64,000 nucleotides of DNA from assembly GCF_000009985.1 (NCBI RefSeq), contig NC_007626.1:682001-746000 (forward strand). The letters are read 5' to 3'. Shown piece by piece: positions 43,427-56,002 of this stretch; position 1 is the stretch's first letter, and every line of letters begins with the position of its first letter. The notes under the pieces were generated by a model that saw nothing but the letters and a program-made list of their open reading frames with translations, did no database searches and was not told the origin of the DNA. The DNA is from Paramagnetospirillum magneticum AMB-1 (lineage in GTDB: Bacteria; Pseudomonadota; Alphaproteobacteria; Rhodospirillales; Magnetospirillaceae). A program made the position numbers and the translations under genes.

Positions 43427-44209
43427 TTATCCCTCAATCCAAGCGGGTTTGCGCTTTTCCAGGAAGGCGCGGATGCCTTCCTTGCCCTCGTCGCTGGCCC
43501 GGCGCTCGGCGATCTGGCCGGCGGTCCAGGCCCGCAAGGACTCGTCCAGGGGCTGGTCGGCGGCGCGGCGGATCAGGCCCTTGGCGGCGCTCATGGCCTG
43601 CGGCCCGTTGCCCTTGACGCGGGCCAGCCACTTGTCCCTGACCTCGGCCAGATGCTCGGCGGGGACGACCTCGTGCACCAGCCCGGTGGCCTTGGCCTCG
43701 GCCGCGTCGAACAGTTCGGCGGTGACGGCGTAGCGCCGGGCGGCGCGGCCGCCCATGGCGCGCACCACATAGGGGCTGATCACCGCCGGGATGATGCCCA
43801 GCTTGACCTCGGACAGGCAGAAGGTCGCGCCTTCCGCCGCGACGGCCAGATCGCAGCAGGCCACCAGCCCGACGCCGCCGCCATAGGCGGCACCCTGCAC
43901 CACGCCGATGACGGGGCGGGGGCAGGCGTCGATGGCTTCCAGCATGTCCGACAGGGCTTGGGCGTCTGCCAGGTTTTCCTCGTGGGAATAGCCCGCCATG
44001 CGCTTCATCCACTCCAGGTCGGCCCCGGCGGAAAAGCTTTTTCCCGTGGAGTCCAGCACCACGGCGCGGATGCCCGGCGCCGTGGCGGCGTCGCGGAAGG
44101 CGGCGGCCAGTTCGGCGATCAGGGCGTCATCGAAGGCGTTGTGCCGCTCGGCCCGATTGAGGGTGATGGTCCGCACGCCGTCATGGGTGGTGACGAGAAG
44201 GGCGCTCAT
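43427..44209 (-). CDS. liuC: Methylglutaconyl-CoA hydratase
   Basis: 260 residues of the crotonase fold, start ATG 44209 (MSALLVTTHDGVRTITLNR). It has the oxyanion loop FSAGADLEWMKRM and the catalytic region GVVQGAAYGGGVGLVACCDLAVA with CLSEVKLGIIPAVISPYVV. The position between mccB and mccA identifies the substrate as 3-methylglutaconyl-CoA. It starts 5 bp after the mccB stop. Confidence 0.93.
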   Translation of the reverse strand: MSALLVTTHDGVRTITLNRAERHNAFDDALIAELAAAFRDAATAPGIRAVVLDSTGKSFSAGADLEWMKRMAGYSHEENLADAQALSDMLEAIDACPRPVIGVVQGAAYGGGVGLVACCDLAVAAEGATFCLSEVKLGIIPAVISPYVVRAMGGRAARRYAVTAELFDAAEAKATGLVHEVVPAEHLAEVRDKWLARVKGNGPQAMSAAKGLIRRAADQPLDESLRAWTAGQIAERRASDEGKEGIRAFLEKRKPAWIEG

Positions 44210-44214
44210 GCCGC

Positions 44215-45822
<1,608 letters not shown>

Positions 45823-45863
45823 TTGGTTCGTCCCTGGGGCCTGCGCCTCGTCATCCGCTGTCT

Positions 45864-45963
45864 TGTCATCCCGAACGCAGTGAGGGATCTCCGTCTACTC
45901 CGGCATGTCCGGTTTCCCGTGGCCGTGCCAGGAGGAGATCCCTCGCTCTCGCTCGGGATGACA
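45864..45963. repeat. Imperfect inverted repeat between ivd and mccB
   Basis: TGTCATCCCGA...GAGGGATCTCC on the left is mirrored by GGAGATCCCTC...TCGGGATGACA on the right, with arms of about 30 bp around a 35-bp centre. It resembles dispersed REP-like intergenic repeats. Placed inside an operon, it may adjust expression of the distal genes. Confidence 0.7.
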
Positions 45964-45975
45964 GTTTCACGGGAG

Positions 45976-47145
45976 CTACTTGGTTTCTTCGAACAGCTCG
46001 CGGCCGATCAGCATGCGGCGGATCTCGGATGTGCCCGCGCCGATCTCGTAGAGCTTGGCGTCGCGCAGCAGCCGCCCGGTGGCGTATTCGTTGATATAGC
46101 CGTTGCCGCCCAGGGTCTGGATGGCTTCCAGCGCCATCCAGGTGGCCTTCTCGGCGCCGTAGAGGATCACGCCGGCGGCGTCCTTGCGCGAGGTCTCGCC
46201 CCGGTCGCAGGCCTTGGCCACCGCGTAGGTGTAGGCGCGGCAGGCGTTGAAGGTGGTGTACATGTCGGCCAGCTTGCCCTGCATCAGCTGGAAGGTGCCG
46301 ATGGGCTGGCCGAACTGGGTGCGCTCGTGAACATAGGGGACCACCACATCCATGCAGGCGGCCATGATGCCAAGCGGTCCGCCGGTCAGCACCACGCGCT
46401 CGTAGTCCAGGCCGCTCATCAGGACGTTGACGCCCTTGCCCACGGCGCCCAGCACGTTCTCTTCCGGCACTTCACAATCCTGGAACACCAGCTCGCCGGT
46501 GTTGGAGCCGCGCATGCCCAGCTTGTCCAGCTTCTGCGCCACCGAGAAGCCCTTGAAAGTCTTCTCCACCAGGAAGGCGGTGATGCCACGCGGTCCGGCG
46601 GTGACGTCGGTCTTGGCATAGACCACGATCACGTCGGCGTCGGGGCCGTTGGTGATCCACATCTTGGTGCCGTTGAGGACGTAGCGGTCGCCCTTCTTCT
46701 CGGCCTTCAGCTTCATGGAGACCACGTCGGAGCCGGCATTGGGCTCGCTCATGGCCAGGGCGCCGATATATTCGCCCGAGATCAGCTTGGGCAGGTACTT
46801 CATCTTTTGCGCTTCGGTGCCGTTGCGCTTGATCTGGTTGACGCAGAGGTTGGAGTGCGCGCCGTAGGACAGGCCCACCGAGGCCGAGGCCCGGCTGATC
46901 TCCTCCATGGCCACCACGTGCTCCAGGTAACCCATGCCGGCGCCGCCGTACTTCTCGTCGACGGTGATGCCCAGCAGGCCCATGGCGCCCAGGCGCGGCC
47001 AAAGCTCGTTGGGGAATTCGTTGCTGCGGTCGATCTCGGCGGCGCGGGGGGCGATTTCGGTGGCGGCGAAGGCGGCGACCGAGTCGCGCATCATGTCGGC
47101 GGTCTCACCCAGATCGAAGTTCAGCGCGGAATTGAAGCCGGTCAT
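45976..47145 (-). CDS. ivd: Isovaleryl-CoA dehydrogenase
   Basis: 389 residues of the acyl-CoA dehydrogenase fold. LSYGAHSNLCVNQIKRNG, MSEPNAGSDVVSMKLKAEK and MWITNGPDADVIVVYAKTD are typical, and the catalytic glutamate is expected in LDYERVVLTGGPLG as in human IVD. FAD-dependent oxidation yields 3-methylcrotonyl-CoA and electrons to ETF. It heads the leucine-degradation cluster, with the operon promoter probably within 47146-47217. Confidence 0.95.
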   Translation of the reverse strand: MTGFNSALNFDLGETADMMRDSVAAFAATEIAPRAAEIDRSNEFPNELWPRLGAMGLLGITVDEKYGGAGMGYLEHVVAMEEISRASASVGLSYGAHSNLCVNQIKRNGTEAQKMKYLPKLISGEYIGALAMSEPNAGSDVVSMKLKAEKKGDRYVLNGTKMWITNGPDADVIVVYAKTDVTAGPRGITAFLVEKTFKGFSVAQKLDKLGMRGSNTGELVFQDCEVPEENVLGAVGKGVNVLMSGLDYERVVLTGGPLGIMAACMDVVVPYVHERTQFGQPIGTFQLMQGKLADMYTTFNACRAYTYAVAKACDRGETSRKDAAGVILYGAEKATWMALEAIQTLGGNGYINEYATGRLLRDAKLYEIGAGTSEIRRMLIGRELFEETK

Positions 47146-47217
47146 GCTCGTTCCCTCATACAGCCCGGTTGGTGCGTTAAACGAGCATACGTTTTTTTAA
47201 TTCGGCCGCAAGGGGAT

Positions 47218-48156
47218 TCAACCGGCTCCCAGCACCATCAGCCACAAAGGCAGAATCACCGCTCCGGCGATGGTCTGGGCCGACAGCATGGTGGCCACCA
47301 GGGCGGCGTCGCCGCCCATCCGGCGGGCGGTGACGTAGGAGGCGGGCGAGGCGGGCAGGGCGGCGTAGATGCCGCAGGCCCCCAGGATGGCGCCACCCAG
47401 CCCGGCGGCTTTCAGCGCGCCATAGGCCAGCAGGGGCAGGACGACCATCTTGGCCGCGATGGCCAGCCACACCGACGGGGCGGGTTGCCGCAGGCTCTCC
47501 AGGCGGATGCCGGCGCCGATGGCCAGCAGTGCCAAAGGCAGCGAGGCGCCGCCCAGGATGTCGAGGATGGAGGCGGCCACCGGGGGCAGGCGCAGGCCCG
47601 AGAGGTTGATGGCGGCGCCCACGGCGCAGGACAGGATCAGCGGGTTGGTGATCACCGGCAACACCGCCTCGCGCCAGCCCAGCCTCCCGTCCGTCCGCGC
47701 CCAATGCAGCATGGCCAGGGTGGACAGCAGATTGACCAGGGGGATCACGGCGGCGGTGCAGACGGCGATCAGCGCCACGCCCTGGCTGCCCCACAGCCCG
47801 GCTCCTACCGCCAGGGCCACATAGGTGTTGGGGCGGATCACGCATTGGAACAAGGAGGTGAAGGCGGGGCCATCCAGGGACCACGGCGGCTGTTCCAGCC
47901 GCCGCGCCGCCAGACCGGCCGTCGCGGCCATCACCACCACCAGCCCCGCCTCGACGGCGAAGATGGTGCCCACCGGCAGCCCCTCCAGGCGGGCGCGGGC
48001 CAGCGAGGCGACCAGCAAGGCGGGGAGGAACAGGTGAAAGGTGGCCCATTCCGCCGGCGCCCAGAAGGCATCGTCGACCCAGCCCCTCGACCGCATCTGA
48101 TGCCCCAGAATGATCAGCGCGATGATCGGCGCCAGGGCCGAGAGAACCTGGATCAT
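47218..48156 (-). CDS. AEC-family transporter (auxin efflux carrier type)
   Basis: 312 residues, about ten hydrophobic segments in two sets of five, with the conserved N in LVNLLSTLAML and VITNPLILSCAVGAAIN between them. Family members export small organic acids such as malate or malonate. The substrate is unknown. Its ATG overlaps the stop of the cyclic-nucleotide-binding gene (ATGA), so the two are coupled. Confidence 0.85.
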   Translation of the reverse strand: MIQVLSALAPIIALIILGHQMRSRGWVDDAFWAPAEWATFHLFLPALLVASLARARLEGLPVGTIFAVEAGLVVVMAATAGLAARRLEQPPWSLDGPAFTSLFQCVIRPNTYVALAVGAGLWGSQGVALIAVCTAAVIPLVNLLSTLAMLHWARTDGRLGWREAVLPVITNPLILSCAVGAAINLSGLRLPPVAASILDILGGASLPLALLAIGAGIRLESLRQPAPSVWLAIAAKMVVLPLLAYGALKAAGLGGAILGACGIYAALPASPASYVTARRMGGDAALVATMLSAQTIAGAVILPLWLMVLGAG

Positions 48157-48554
48157 TCCACCCCGTGATCCGCCAAACTGGACCTGGCGTCGGCCAGGTC
48201 GTCGCCCAGTTCGCGGATGGTGGCCAGCAGCGACTGGATCAGGGTGTTCAGCCCCGGCGGCGCCTGATCCATCATGGTGCGGATGGCCTCCTTGGTCAGC
48301 ACCAGGCAGGTGGCGTCGTCATCCACCAGGGCGGTGGCCATGCGCGGGCTGTCGTCCAGCAGGGCCATCTCGCCGAACACCTGGAACGGCCAGACCCGGC
48401 CGATGGTGATCTTGCGTCCGGCCGTGGTCTTGAAGATGCGCACGGTGCCCTGCTGCAGCAGATAGGCCTCGTGCCCGGTGTCGCCCTCCTTGAAGATGAC
48501 CGTGCCCCGGGGGAAAACGCGCTGAAGTCCGGGTGTGCCGGCGGTGTCGCTCAT
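48153..48554 (-). CDS. Cyclic-nucleotide-binding domain protein
   Basis: 133 residues with a single Crp-like cNMP-binding beta-roll: VFPRGTVIFKEGDTGHEAYLLQQGTVRIFK, and the phosphate-binding cassette FGEMALLDDSPRMATALV. A C-terminal helix follows but there is no DNA-binding HTH, so it is a regulatory module without direct DNA binding. ATG 48554 was chosen with AAGGGA upstream. It is coupled to the AEC transporter gene and might gate or regulate transport. Confidence 0.88.
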   Translation of the reverse strand: MSDTAGTPGLQRVFPRGTVIFKEGDTGHEAYLLQQGTVRIFKTTAGRKITIGRVWPFQVFGEMALLDDSPRMATALVDDDATCLVLTKEAIRTMMDQAPPGLNTLIQSLLATIRELGDDLADARSSLADHGVE

Positions 48555-48737
48555 GGCGGATCCCTTCGCCCCAAATGGAAAGGACGGCCAGCATAGCGCG
48601 GGCATCCCGCTTCTCCAATCGGGTAAGGGGCGGGGATGGAAACGATGTCACGATACCTGCGGTTGCCAGTGAGGGTGGGGTCGCGGTACCCTTGGGCAAA
48701 ACAATGGCGGAAACCGTCATCTCAGGGAGAAACGCTC

Positions 48738-49874
48738 ATGGGAAAACCCCATCGGATTGCACTGGCCTTGCAGGGCGGCGGTGTGCACGGCGCCTTTACC
48801 TGGGGCGTGCTTGACGCCCTGCTGGACGAGGCTGCGGCCGGCAATATCGAATTCGTCGGCGTGAGCGGAGCCTCGTCGGGGGCGCTGACCGCGACGGCCA
48901 TGGTCTATGGCTATCACGAGGGCGCCGCCCAGCCCGGGCCGGCCAGCGCCCGCTCCCGGCGCATGGCCGAGGCGGCACGGACCAAGATCCGCGAGTTGTG
49001 GGAGACGGTGGCCCGGGCCGCCTTCTGGGGCGGCAACCCCTTCGTCGCCGCCATCGGGCTGGCCCCGGGCTGGAACATCGACGATACCCCCGCGGCTCGC
49101 TGGGCCGACGTGGCCGGCGGCAATACTCCGGCGGCGGAATCGGGGCTCGCCACCTATCTCACCGCGGTGCTGCGCGACGTGCTGCCCGAGATTCCGGCCA
49201 TCTTCGCCTTGCCGCAGGAGGCGACCCCCACCCTGATCGTCGCCGCCACCGATATCGGCGAGTGCCGCCGCCAGTTGTTCATCGACGGCGCGGTGTCGCC
49301 CGACGCGGTGCGGGCGTCCACCAACCTGCCCACCTCGCTGCACACCGTCACCATCGGCGATCACCATTACTGGGACGGCGGCTATATGGGCAATCCGCCG
49401 CTGACGCCGCTGGTGGAGCGGCTGCGCGAGGCCGACGCCGCCGACCTGCTGCTGGTGACGCTGAATCCGCTGCACCGCGACGGCCCGCCGCCCAAGGGGG
49501 CGCGTCAGGTGCTGGACCGCCTCAACGAGGTGGCCTTCAACGCCTCGCTGGTCCACGAGGTCAACGCCATCGAGACCATCAACCGGCTGGTGGACGCCGG
49601 CATGATCAAGGATCCGCCGCCCGGCCAGCATCCCTATCGCCGGGTCAACCTGCACCGCATCCACGCGGACGAGGCCATGGTCAAGCTGGGCGTCTATTCC
49701 AAGGATGCCCCGGCCTGGGATTTCCTGGTCTATCTCCGCGACCTGGGGCGCCAGGCCTTCACCGATTCGTGGGCGACCATCAAGCCGGCGCTGGGCAAGC
49801 GGTCGTCGTGGGACACCAATTCGGTGTGCGATCAGGTCCTGGCCAGAAAGGCGATCACCAGCCGGGAGAAATAG
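48738..49874 (+). CDS. Patatin-like phospholipase
   Basis: 378 residues. It has an oxyanion glycine run ALQGGGVHGAF, nucleophile serine in GVSGASSGAL, and the DGGYMGNPP aspartate motif, so the Ser-Asp dyad is intact. It is a lipid acyl hydrolase. ATG 48738 has AGGGAGA 7 bases upstream. It is divergent from the cyclic-nucleotide-binding gene and lies just before dprA. Confidence 0.92.
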   Translation: MGKPHRIALALQGGGVHGAFTWGVLDALLDEAAAGNIEFVGVSGASSGALTATAMVYGYHEGAAQPGPASARSRRMAEAARTKIRELWETVARAAFWGGNPFVAAIGLAPGWNIDDTPAARWADVAGGNTPAAESGLATYLTAVLRDVLPEIPAIFALPQEATPTLIVAATDIGECRRQLFIDGAVSPDAVRASTNLPTSLHTVTIGDHHYWDGGYMGNPPLTPLVERLREADAADLLLVTLNPLHRDGPPPKGARQVLDRLNEVAFNASLVHEVNAIETINRLVDAGMIKDPPPGQHPYRRVNLHRIHADEAMVKLGVYSKDAPAWDFLVYLRDLGRQAFTDSWATIKPALGKRSSWDTNSVCDQVLARKAITSREK

Positions 49875-49898
49875 CCTCATCCGCCCTTGACCGATTGC

Positions 49899-51050
49899 AT
49901 GCAACCGGCCACTCTGCACGCCATGGACGAGGGCAAAAGGCAACTTTCAGCCGCTGAACGGTTCGACTGGCTGCGGCTGATCCGCAGCGAGAATGTGGGG
50001 CCGCGTACCTTCTCGCGCCTGCTGGAACGCTTCGGCTCGGCCAGCGCCGCCCTGGCAGCTCTGCCCGACCTGGCCCGCAAGGGCGGCGCCCGCCGCCCCA
50101 TCCGCATCTGCCCCAAGGCCGACGCCGAGCGCGAGATGGAGGCCACCGGGCGGGTCGGCGCCCGTCTGCTCGGCGTTGCCGAGCCGGGCTATCCCGCCTG
50201 GCTGGCGGCGCTCGACGATGCGCCGCCGCTGCTCTGCGTGCTGGGCAATCCGTCGGTGCTGGCCAAGCCCATGGTGGCCATGGTCGGCGCCCGCAACGCT
50301 TCGCTCAACGGCCGCAACTTCGCCCGCCGGCTGGCCGCCGACCTGGGCCGGGCCGGCTATGTGGTGGCCAGCGGCATGGCGCGCGGCATCGATACCGCCG
50401 CCCATCAGGGGGCGCTGGCCTCGGGCACGGTGGCGGTGCTGGCCGGCGGCGTCGACGTGGTCTATCCCCCCGAGAACACCGATCTGTGGCGGGAAATCGG
50501 CGCGGCCGGCGCGGTGGTGTCGGAAATGCCGGTGGGGACCCAGCCCCAGGCCAGCTACTTTCCCCGCCGCAACCGCATCATCTCCGGCCTGTCGCTGGGC
50601 GTGGTGGTGGTGGAGGCCAATGCCCGCTCGGGCTCGCTGATCACGGCGCGCTTCGCCGCCGACCAGGGGCGCGAGGTGTTCGCCGTGCCGGGCTCGCCCA
50701 TGGACCCGCGTGCCGCCGGTCCCAACGATCTGCTGCGCCACGGCGCCACCCTGACCGAAAGCGTTGCCGACGTGACCGACGTCCTGGGCGACCTGCTGCG
50801 CCGGCCCCTGGCCGAGGGCAAACGCGCCGATTTCCGCGCTCCCCAGCCGGTTGAACCCGATACTTCCGAGATGGACCAGGCCCGCGCCCGGGTGGCCGAG
50901 GCGTTGGGTCCCGCACCGGTGATGGTTGACGAAATCATCCGCCAATGCCAATTGTCACCCTCCATGGTGTCCTGGGTCCTGCTGGAGATTGAACTGGCGG
51001 GGCGTTTGGAGCGCCATCCCGGCAATCGGGTCTCGCTGCTGGTCGGCTGA
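49899..51050 (+). CDS. dprA: DNA processing protein DprA
   Basis: About 383 residues. A SAM-like N-terminus is followed by the Rossmann DprA/Smf core (VGARNASLNGRNFARRLAADL, ASGMARGIDTAAHQGAL, GGVDVVYPPEN, FPRRNRIISGLS, ARSGSLITARFAADQGREVFAVPG). A C-terminal winged helix (PVMVDEIIRQCQLSPSMVSWVLLEIELAGRLERHPGN) completes it. It loads RecA on incoming single strands in transformation. Starts at 49887, 49899 and 49923 are all possible, and no clear ribosome site decides between them. It is 33 bp before topA, the common dprA-topA order. Confidence 0.95.
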   Translation: MQPATLHAMDEGKRQLSAAERFDWLRLIRSENVGPRTFSRLLERFGSASAALAALPDLARKGGARRPIRICPKADAEREMEATGRVGARLLGVAEPGYPAWLAALDDAPPLLCVLGNPSVLAKPMVAMVGARNASLNGRNFARRLAADLGRAGYVVASGMARGIDTAAHQGALASGTVAVLAGGVDVVYPPENTDLWREIGAAGAVVSEMPVGTQPQASYFPRRNRIISGLSLGVVVVEANARSGSLITARFAADQGREVFAVPGSPMDPRAAGPNDLLRHGATLTESVADVTDVLGDLLRRPLAEGKRADFRAPQPVEPDTSEMDQARARVAEALGPAPVMVDEIIRQCQLSPSMVSWVLLEIELAGRLERHPGNRVSLLVG

Positions 51051-51083
51051 GATTCCTTGCCCCCAGGATGTGATCGGGTGCGG

Positions 51084-53774
<2,691 letters not shown>

Positions 53775-54229
53775 TCCCGCAGGTCTCGATCGAGGGCGAT
53801 GTCCGTCCGGGCGGGTGGATTGGTTCCCGGCGGGGTCGTGTTCGTGCCGGGAACAGTGATGGACATCGGTCCGGCGGCACATCTGCTGTGGATGTGCCGC
53901 GAGATCAAGTGATCACTTAAAGGGTATCACTGTGCAGTCGGCGTGATTGGCTGGCATTTTATTTACAAATTTCCATGTTTTGTTTTTAGGTTTTCACAAA
54001 ATGTCGAGTTCCCCGTAAGGTTAATAAAACCTTTACTCGGGGATCTGCCATCACATTGAAGTGATGGGCAAAAATCCGGTTGCGCGGACGCTGCCAATTG
54101 TTCTAGAGTGGTGCTGTTAGGAAGTGTGCTCCCTGCATGCGACCCGCAGCCAGTGGCTTGCCGGTTGCGGGGAATGTAAGGAAGCCCGGGGCGAGAATCG
54201 CACCGGCCTCTCTAGAAAGGAGACTTGTT
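53775..54229. promoter_or_regulatory. Flagellin upstream region with several inverted repeats
   Basis: A 455-bp gap without a gene. Near topA lies a nested structure: GATGTCC (53798-53804) with GGACATC (53861-53867) around GTTCCCGGC (53823-53831) with GCCGGGAAC (53846-53854). A hairpin GCGGCACAT/ATGTGCCGC at 53874-53900 follows. An inverted repeat built on CCCCG-TAAGGTT and AACCTTTA-CTCGGGG (54011-54042) lies in the AT-rich part before the flagellin gene. I could not identify a sigma-28 or sigma-54 promoter with confidence. Confidence 0.55.
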
Positions 54230-55816
54230 ATGTCTGACGTCACCCTTACTTCTGCGGTCCGCAGCAACCTGCTTGCGCTGCAGTCCACCCAAGGTCTGGT
54301 GAATCGTACCCAGAGCCGTCTGTCGACCGGTTTGAAGGTCGGCAGCGCCATCGACGATCCGGTGGCCTACTTCCAGTCCAAGGCCCTGTCCGACCGCGCC
54401 AGCGACTTCCAGGGCAAGAAGGACAACATCGACCAGGGCGTTTCGTCCCTGTCCACCGCTCTGCAGGGCATTTCCGGCGTTTCGACGCTGGTGAAGCAGC
54501 TCAAGGGTCTTGCGCTGAACGCGCAGTCCGCTTCGAGCTCGCAGATCGGCAGCCTGGTGCAGCAGTTCAACGCGCTGCGCAGCCAGCTGGACAACCTGGC
54601 TCTCGATAGCCAATACCAGGGCCAGAACCTGGTGGCAGGCAAGGGCCAGACCCTGACCGTGAGCTTCTCCAACCTGACCGGCTCCACCCTCGAGGTGACC
54701 TCGGTCGACGTGCGCGTCGGCGCCACCGGCCTGAACATCGCCAAGGCCGTGACCTCCAACGGCGGCTTCCAGCTGTCCTTCGATGACGCCTCCGGCGCCG
54801 CGCTGGGCACCGAGGGTGTGGTCAAGGCCACCTACGCCGGCACCGCGACCGCGCTGACGTCGGGTACCTACACCTTCTCCTACGGCTCGGCTACGGTCAG
54901 CTTCACCGTCTACTCGGCGGGCGGCACCACCGGCGCCAATGCCGACGTCGAAGCCTTCACCACCACCTCGGTGCTGGCCAACGGCCAGGACTTCAATTTC
55001 CGCGCCACCACCGCCGGCGACACCGACGAGTTGAACGTCACCCAGGGCAGCATCCAGAACAACAACCACTTCGCCGTCGAGTATCATGCTTCGACCGGCG
55101 GTGGCGTGTCCGGTCTGGCGGGTGGCGACAGCCTGAACTTCGTGATGAACGGCCTGACCGGCAACAGCCTGGCCTCGGGCAACTATACGTTCTCGTTCGG
55201 CGGCTACAACATGACCTTCACCGTGGCGTCCGCCGGTGATGTCACCGCCGGTACGTTCACCACCACCAACACCTTCGTCAACGGCACGTTCGGCACCGCC
55301 GGCGGCGTCACCGCCAACACCCTGGCGCTGACCCTGTCCACCGGCACCGGCACCAAGGAAAACGTGGTGACCTTCACCGCCGCGGTCTCCTCGCTGGGCG
55401 CGACCTCCGGCCCGTACAAGGGGCAGGCGTACTACAGCGCCGGCGGCATTTCGGGTGCCTATGGCTTCCAGATCTCGGCCGAGACCAAGGTCGGTTACGT
55501 GTCCGGCCAGTACGTGCTGGACTCCAAGCTGACCGGTGTGGTGCAGAACCTGGTCACTCAGCTCGACGCCAACCTGCAGGTCCTGCGCTCTCACGCTCAG
55601 AACCTGGGTACCAACGTCGCCCTGCTGAACACCCGTCTGGACTTCACCAAGAACTACGTGGACCTGCTCCAGTCCGGCTCGGGCAAGCTGACCCTGGCCG
55701 ACCTGAACGAGGAAGGCGCCAACCTGTTGGCCCTGCAGACCCGCCAGCAGCTGGGCATCCAGGCGCTGTCCTTCGCCGGTCAGAACGAAAAGTCGATCCT
55801 GTCGCTGTTCCGTTAA
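54230..55816 (+). CDS. fla: Flagellin
   Basis: 528 residues. The N-terminal D0/D1 helices (VRSNLLALQSTQGLVNRTQSRLSTGLKV... DDPVAYFQSKALSDRASDF) and C-terminal helix (NLGTNVALLNTRLDFTKNYVDLLQSGSGKLTLADLNEEGANLLALQTRQQLGIQALSFAGQNEKSILSLFR) flank a long Thr/Ser/Gly-rich region of beta repeats (about 150-430), a good substrate for O-glycosylation. ATG 54230 has an AGAAAGGAGA site. The gene is followed by a strong terminator and by maf, the known arrangement in Magnetospirillum. Confidence 0.95.
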   Translation: MSDVTLTSAVRSNLLALQSTQGLVNRTQSRLSTGLKVGSAIDDPVAYFQSKALSDRASDFQGKKDNIDQGVSSLSTALQGISGVSTLVKQLKGLALNAQSASSSQIGSLVQQFNALRSQLDNLALDSQYQGQNLVAGKGQTLTVSFSNLTGSTLEVTSVDVRVGATGLNIAKAVTSNGGFQLSFDDASGAALGTEGVVKATYAGTATALTSGTYTFSYGSATVSFTVYSAGGTTGANADVEAFTTTSVLANGQDFNFRATTAGDTDELNVTQGSIQNNNHFAVEYHASTGGGVSGLAGGDSLNFVMNGLTGNSLASGNYTFSFGGYNMTFTVASAGDVTAGTFTTTNTFVNGTFGTAGGVTANTLALTLSTGTGTKENVVTFTAAVSSLGATSGPYKGQAYYSAGGISGAYGFQISAETKVGYVSGQYVLDSKLTGVVQNLVTQLDANLQVLRSHAQNLGTNVALLNTRLDFTKNYVDLLQSGSGKLTLADLNEEGANLLALQTRQQLGIQALSFAGQNEKSILSLFR

Positions 55817-55837
55817 TTCGAATGGCGTAGTTTTGGG

Positions 55838-55873
55838 GAGAAGAGGTGGCTTTGCCACCTCTTCTCTTTTTTT
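55838..55873 (+). terminator. Strong intrinsic terminator of flagellin
   Basis: A 13-bp perfect stem GAGAAGAGGTGGC/GCCACCTCTTCTC (55838-55850, 55854-55866), loop TTT, then a T-run, 21 bp after the stop. Confidence 0.92.
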
Positions 55874-56002
55874 GTGGGTGCCGCATGGTTCCCCGGCTTG
55901 GGGAGCGCATCGAACACGGCGGATCAGGACGGACATCATCCGCCGCCCCGGCCGTCGGCGGAGGCAGTCGAGTTATCCCCAGGTGGGAAAAGGGAGTCGG
56001 GC

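Noticed and set aside
53901..54229. Sigma-28 or sigma-54 promoter of flagellin
   Set aside because: Candidate elements had wrong spacing in every case I tried by eye.
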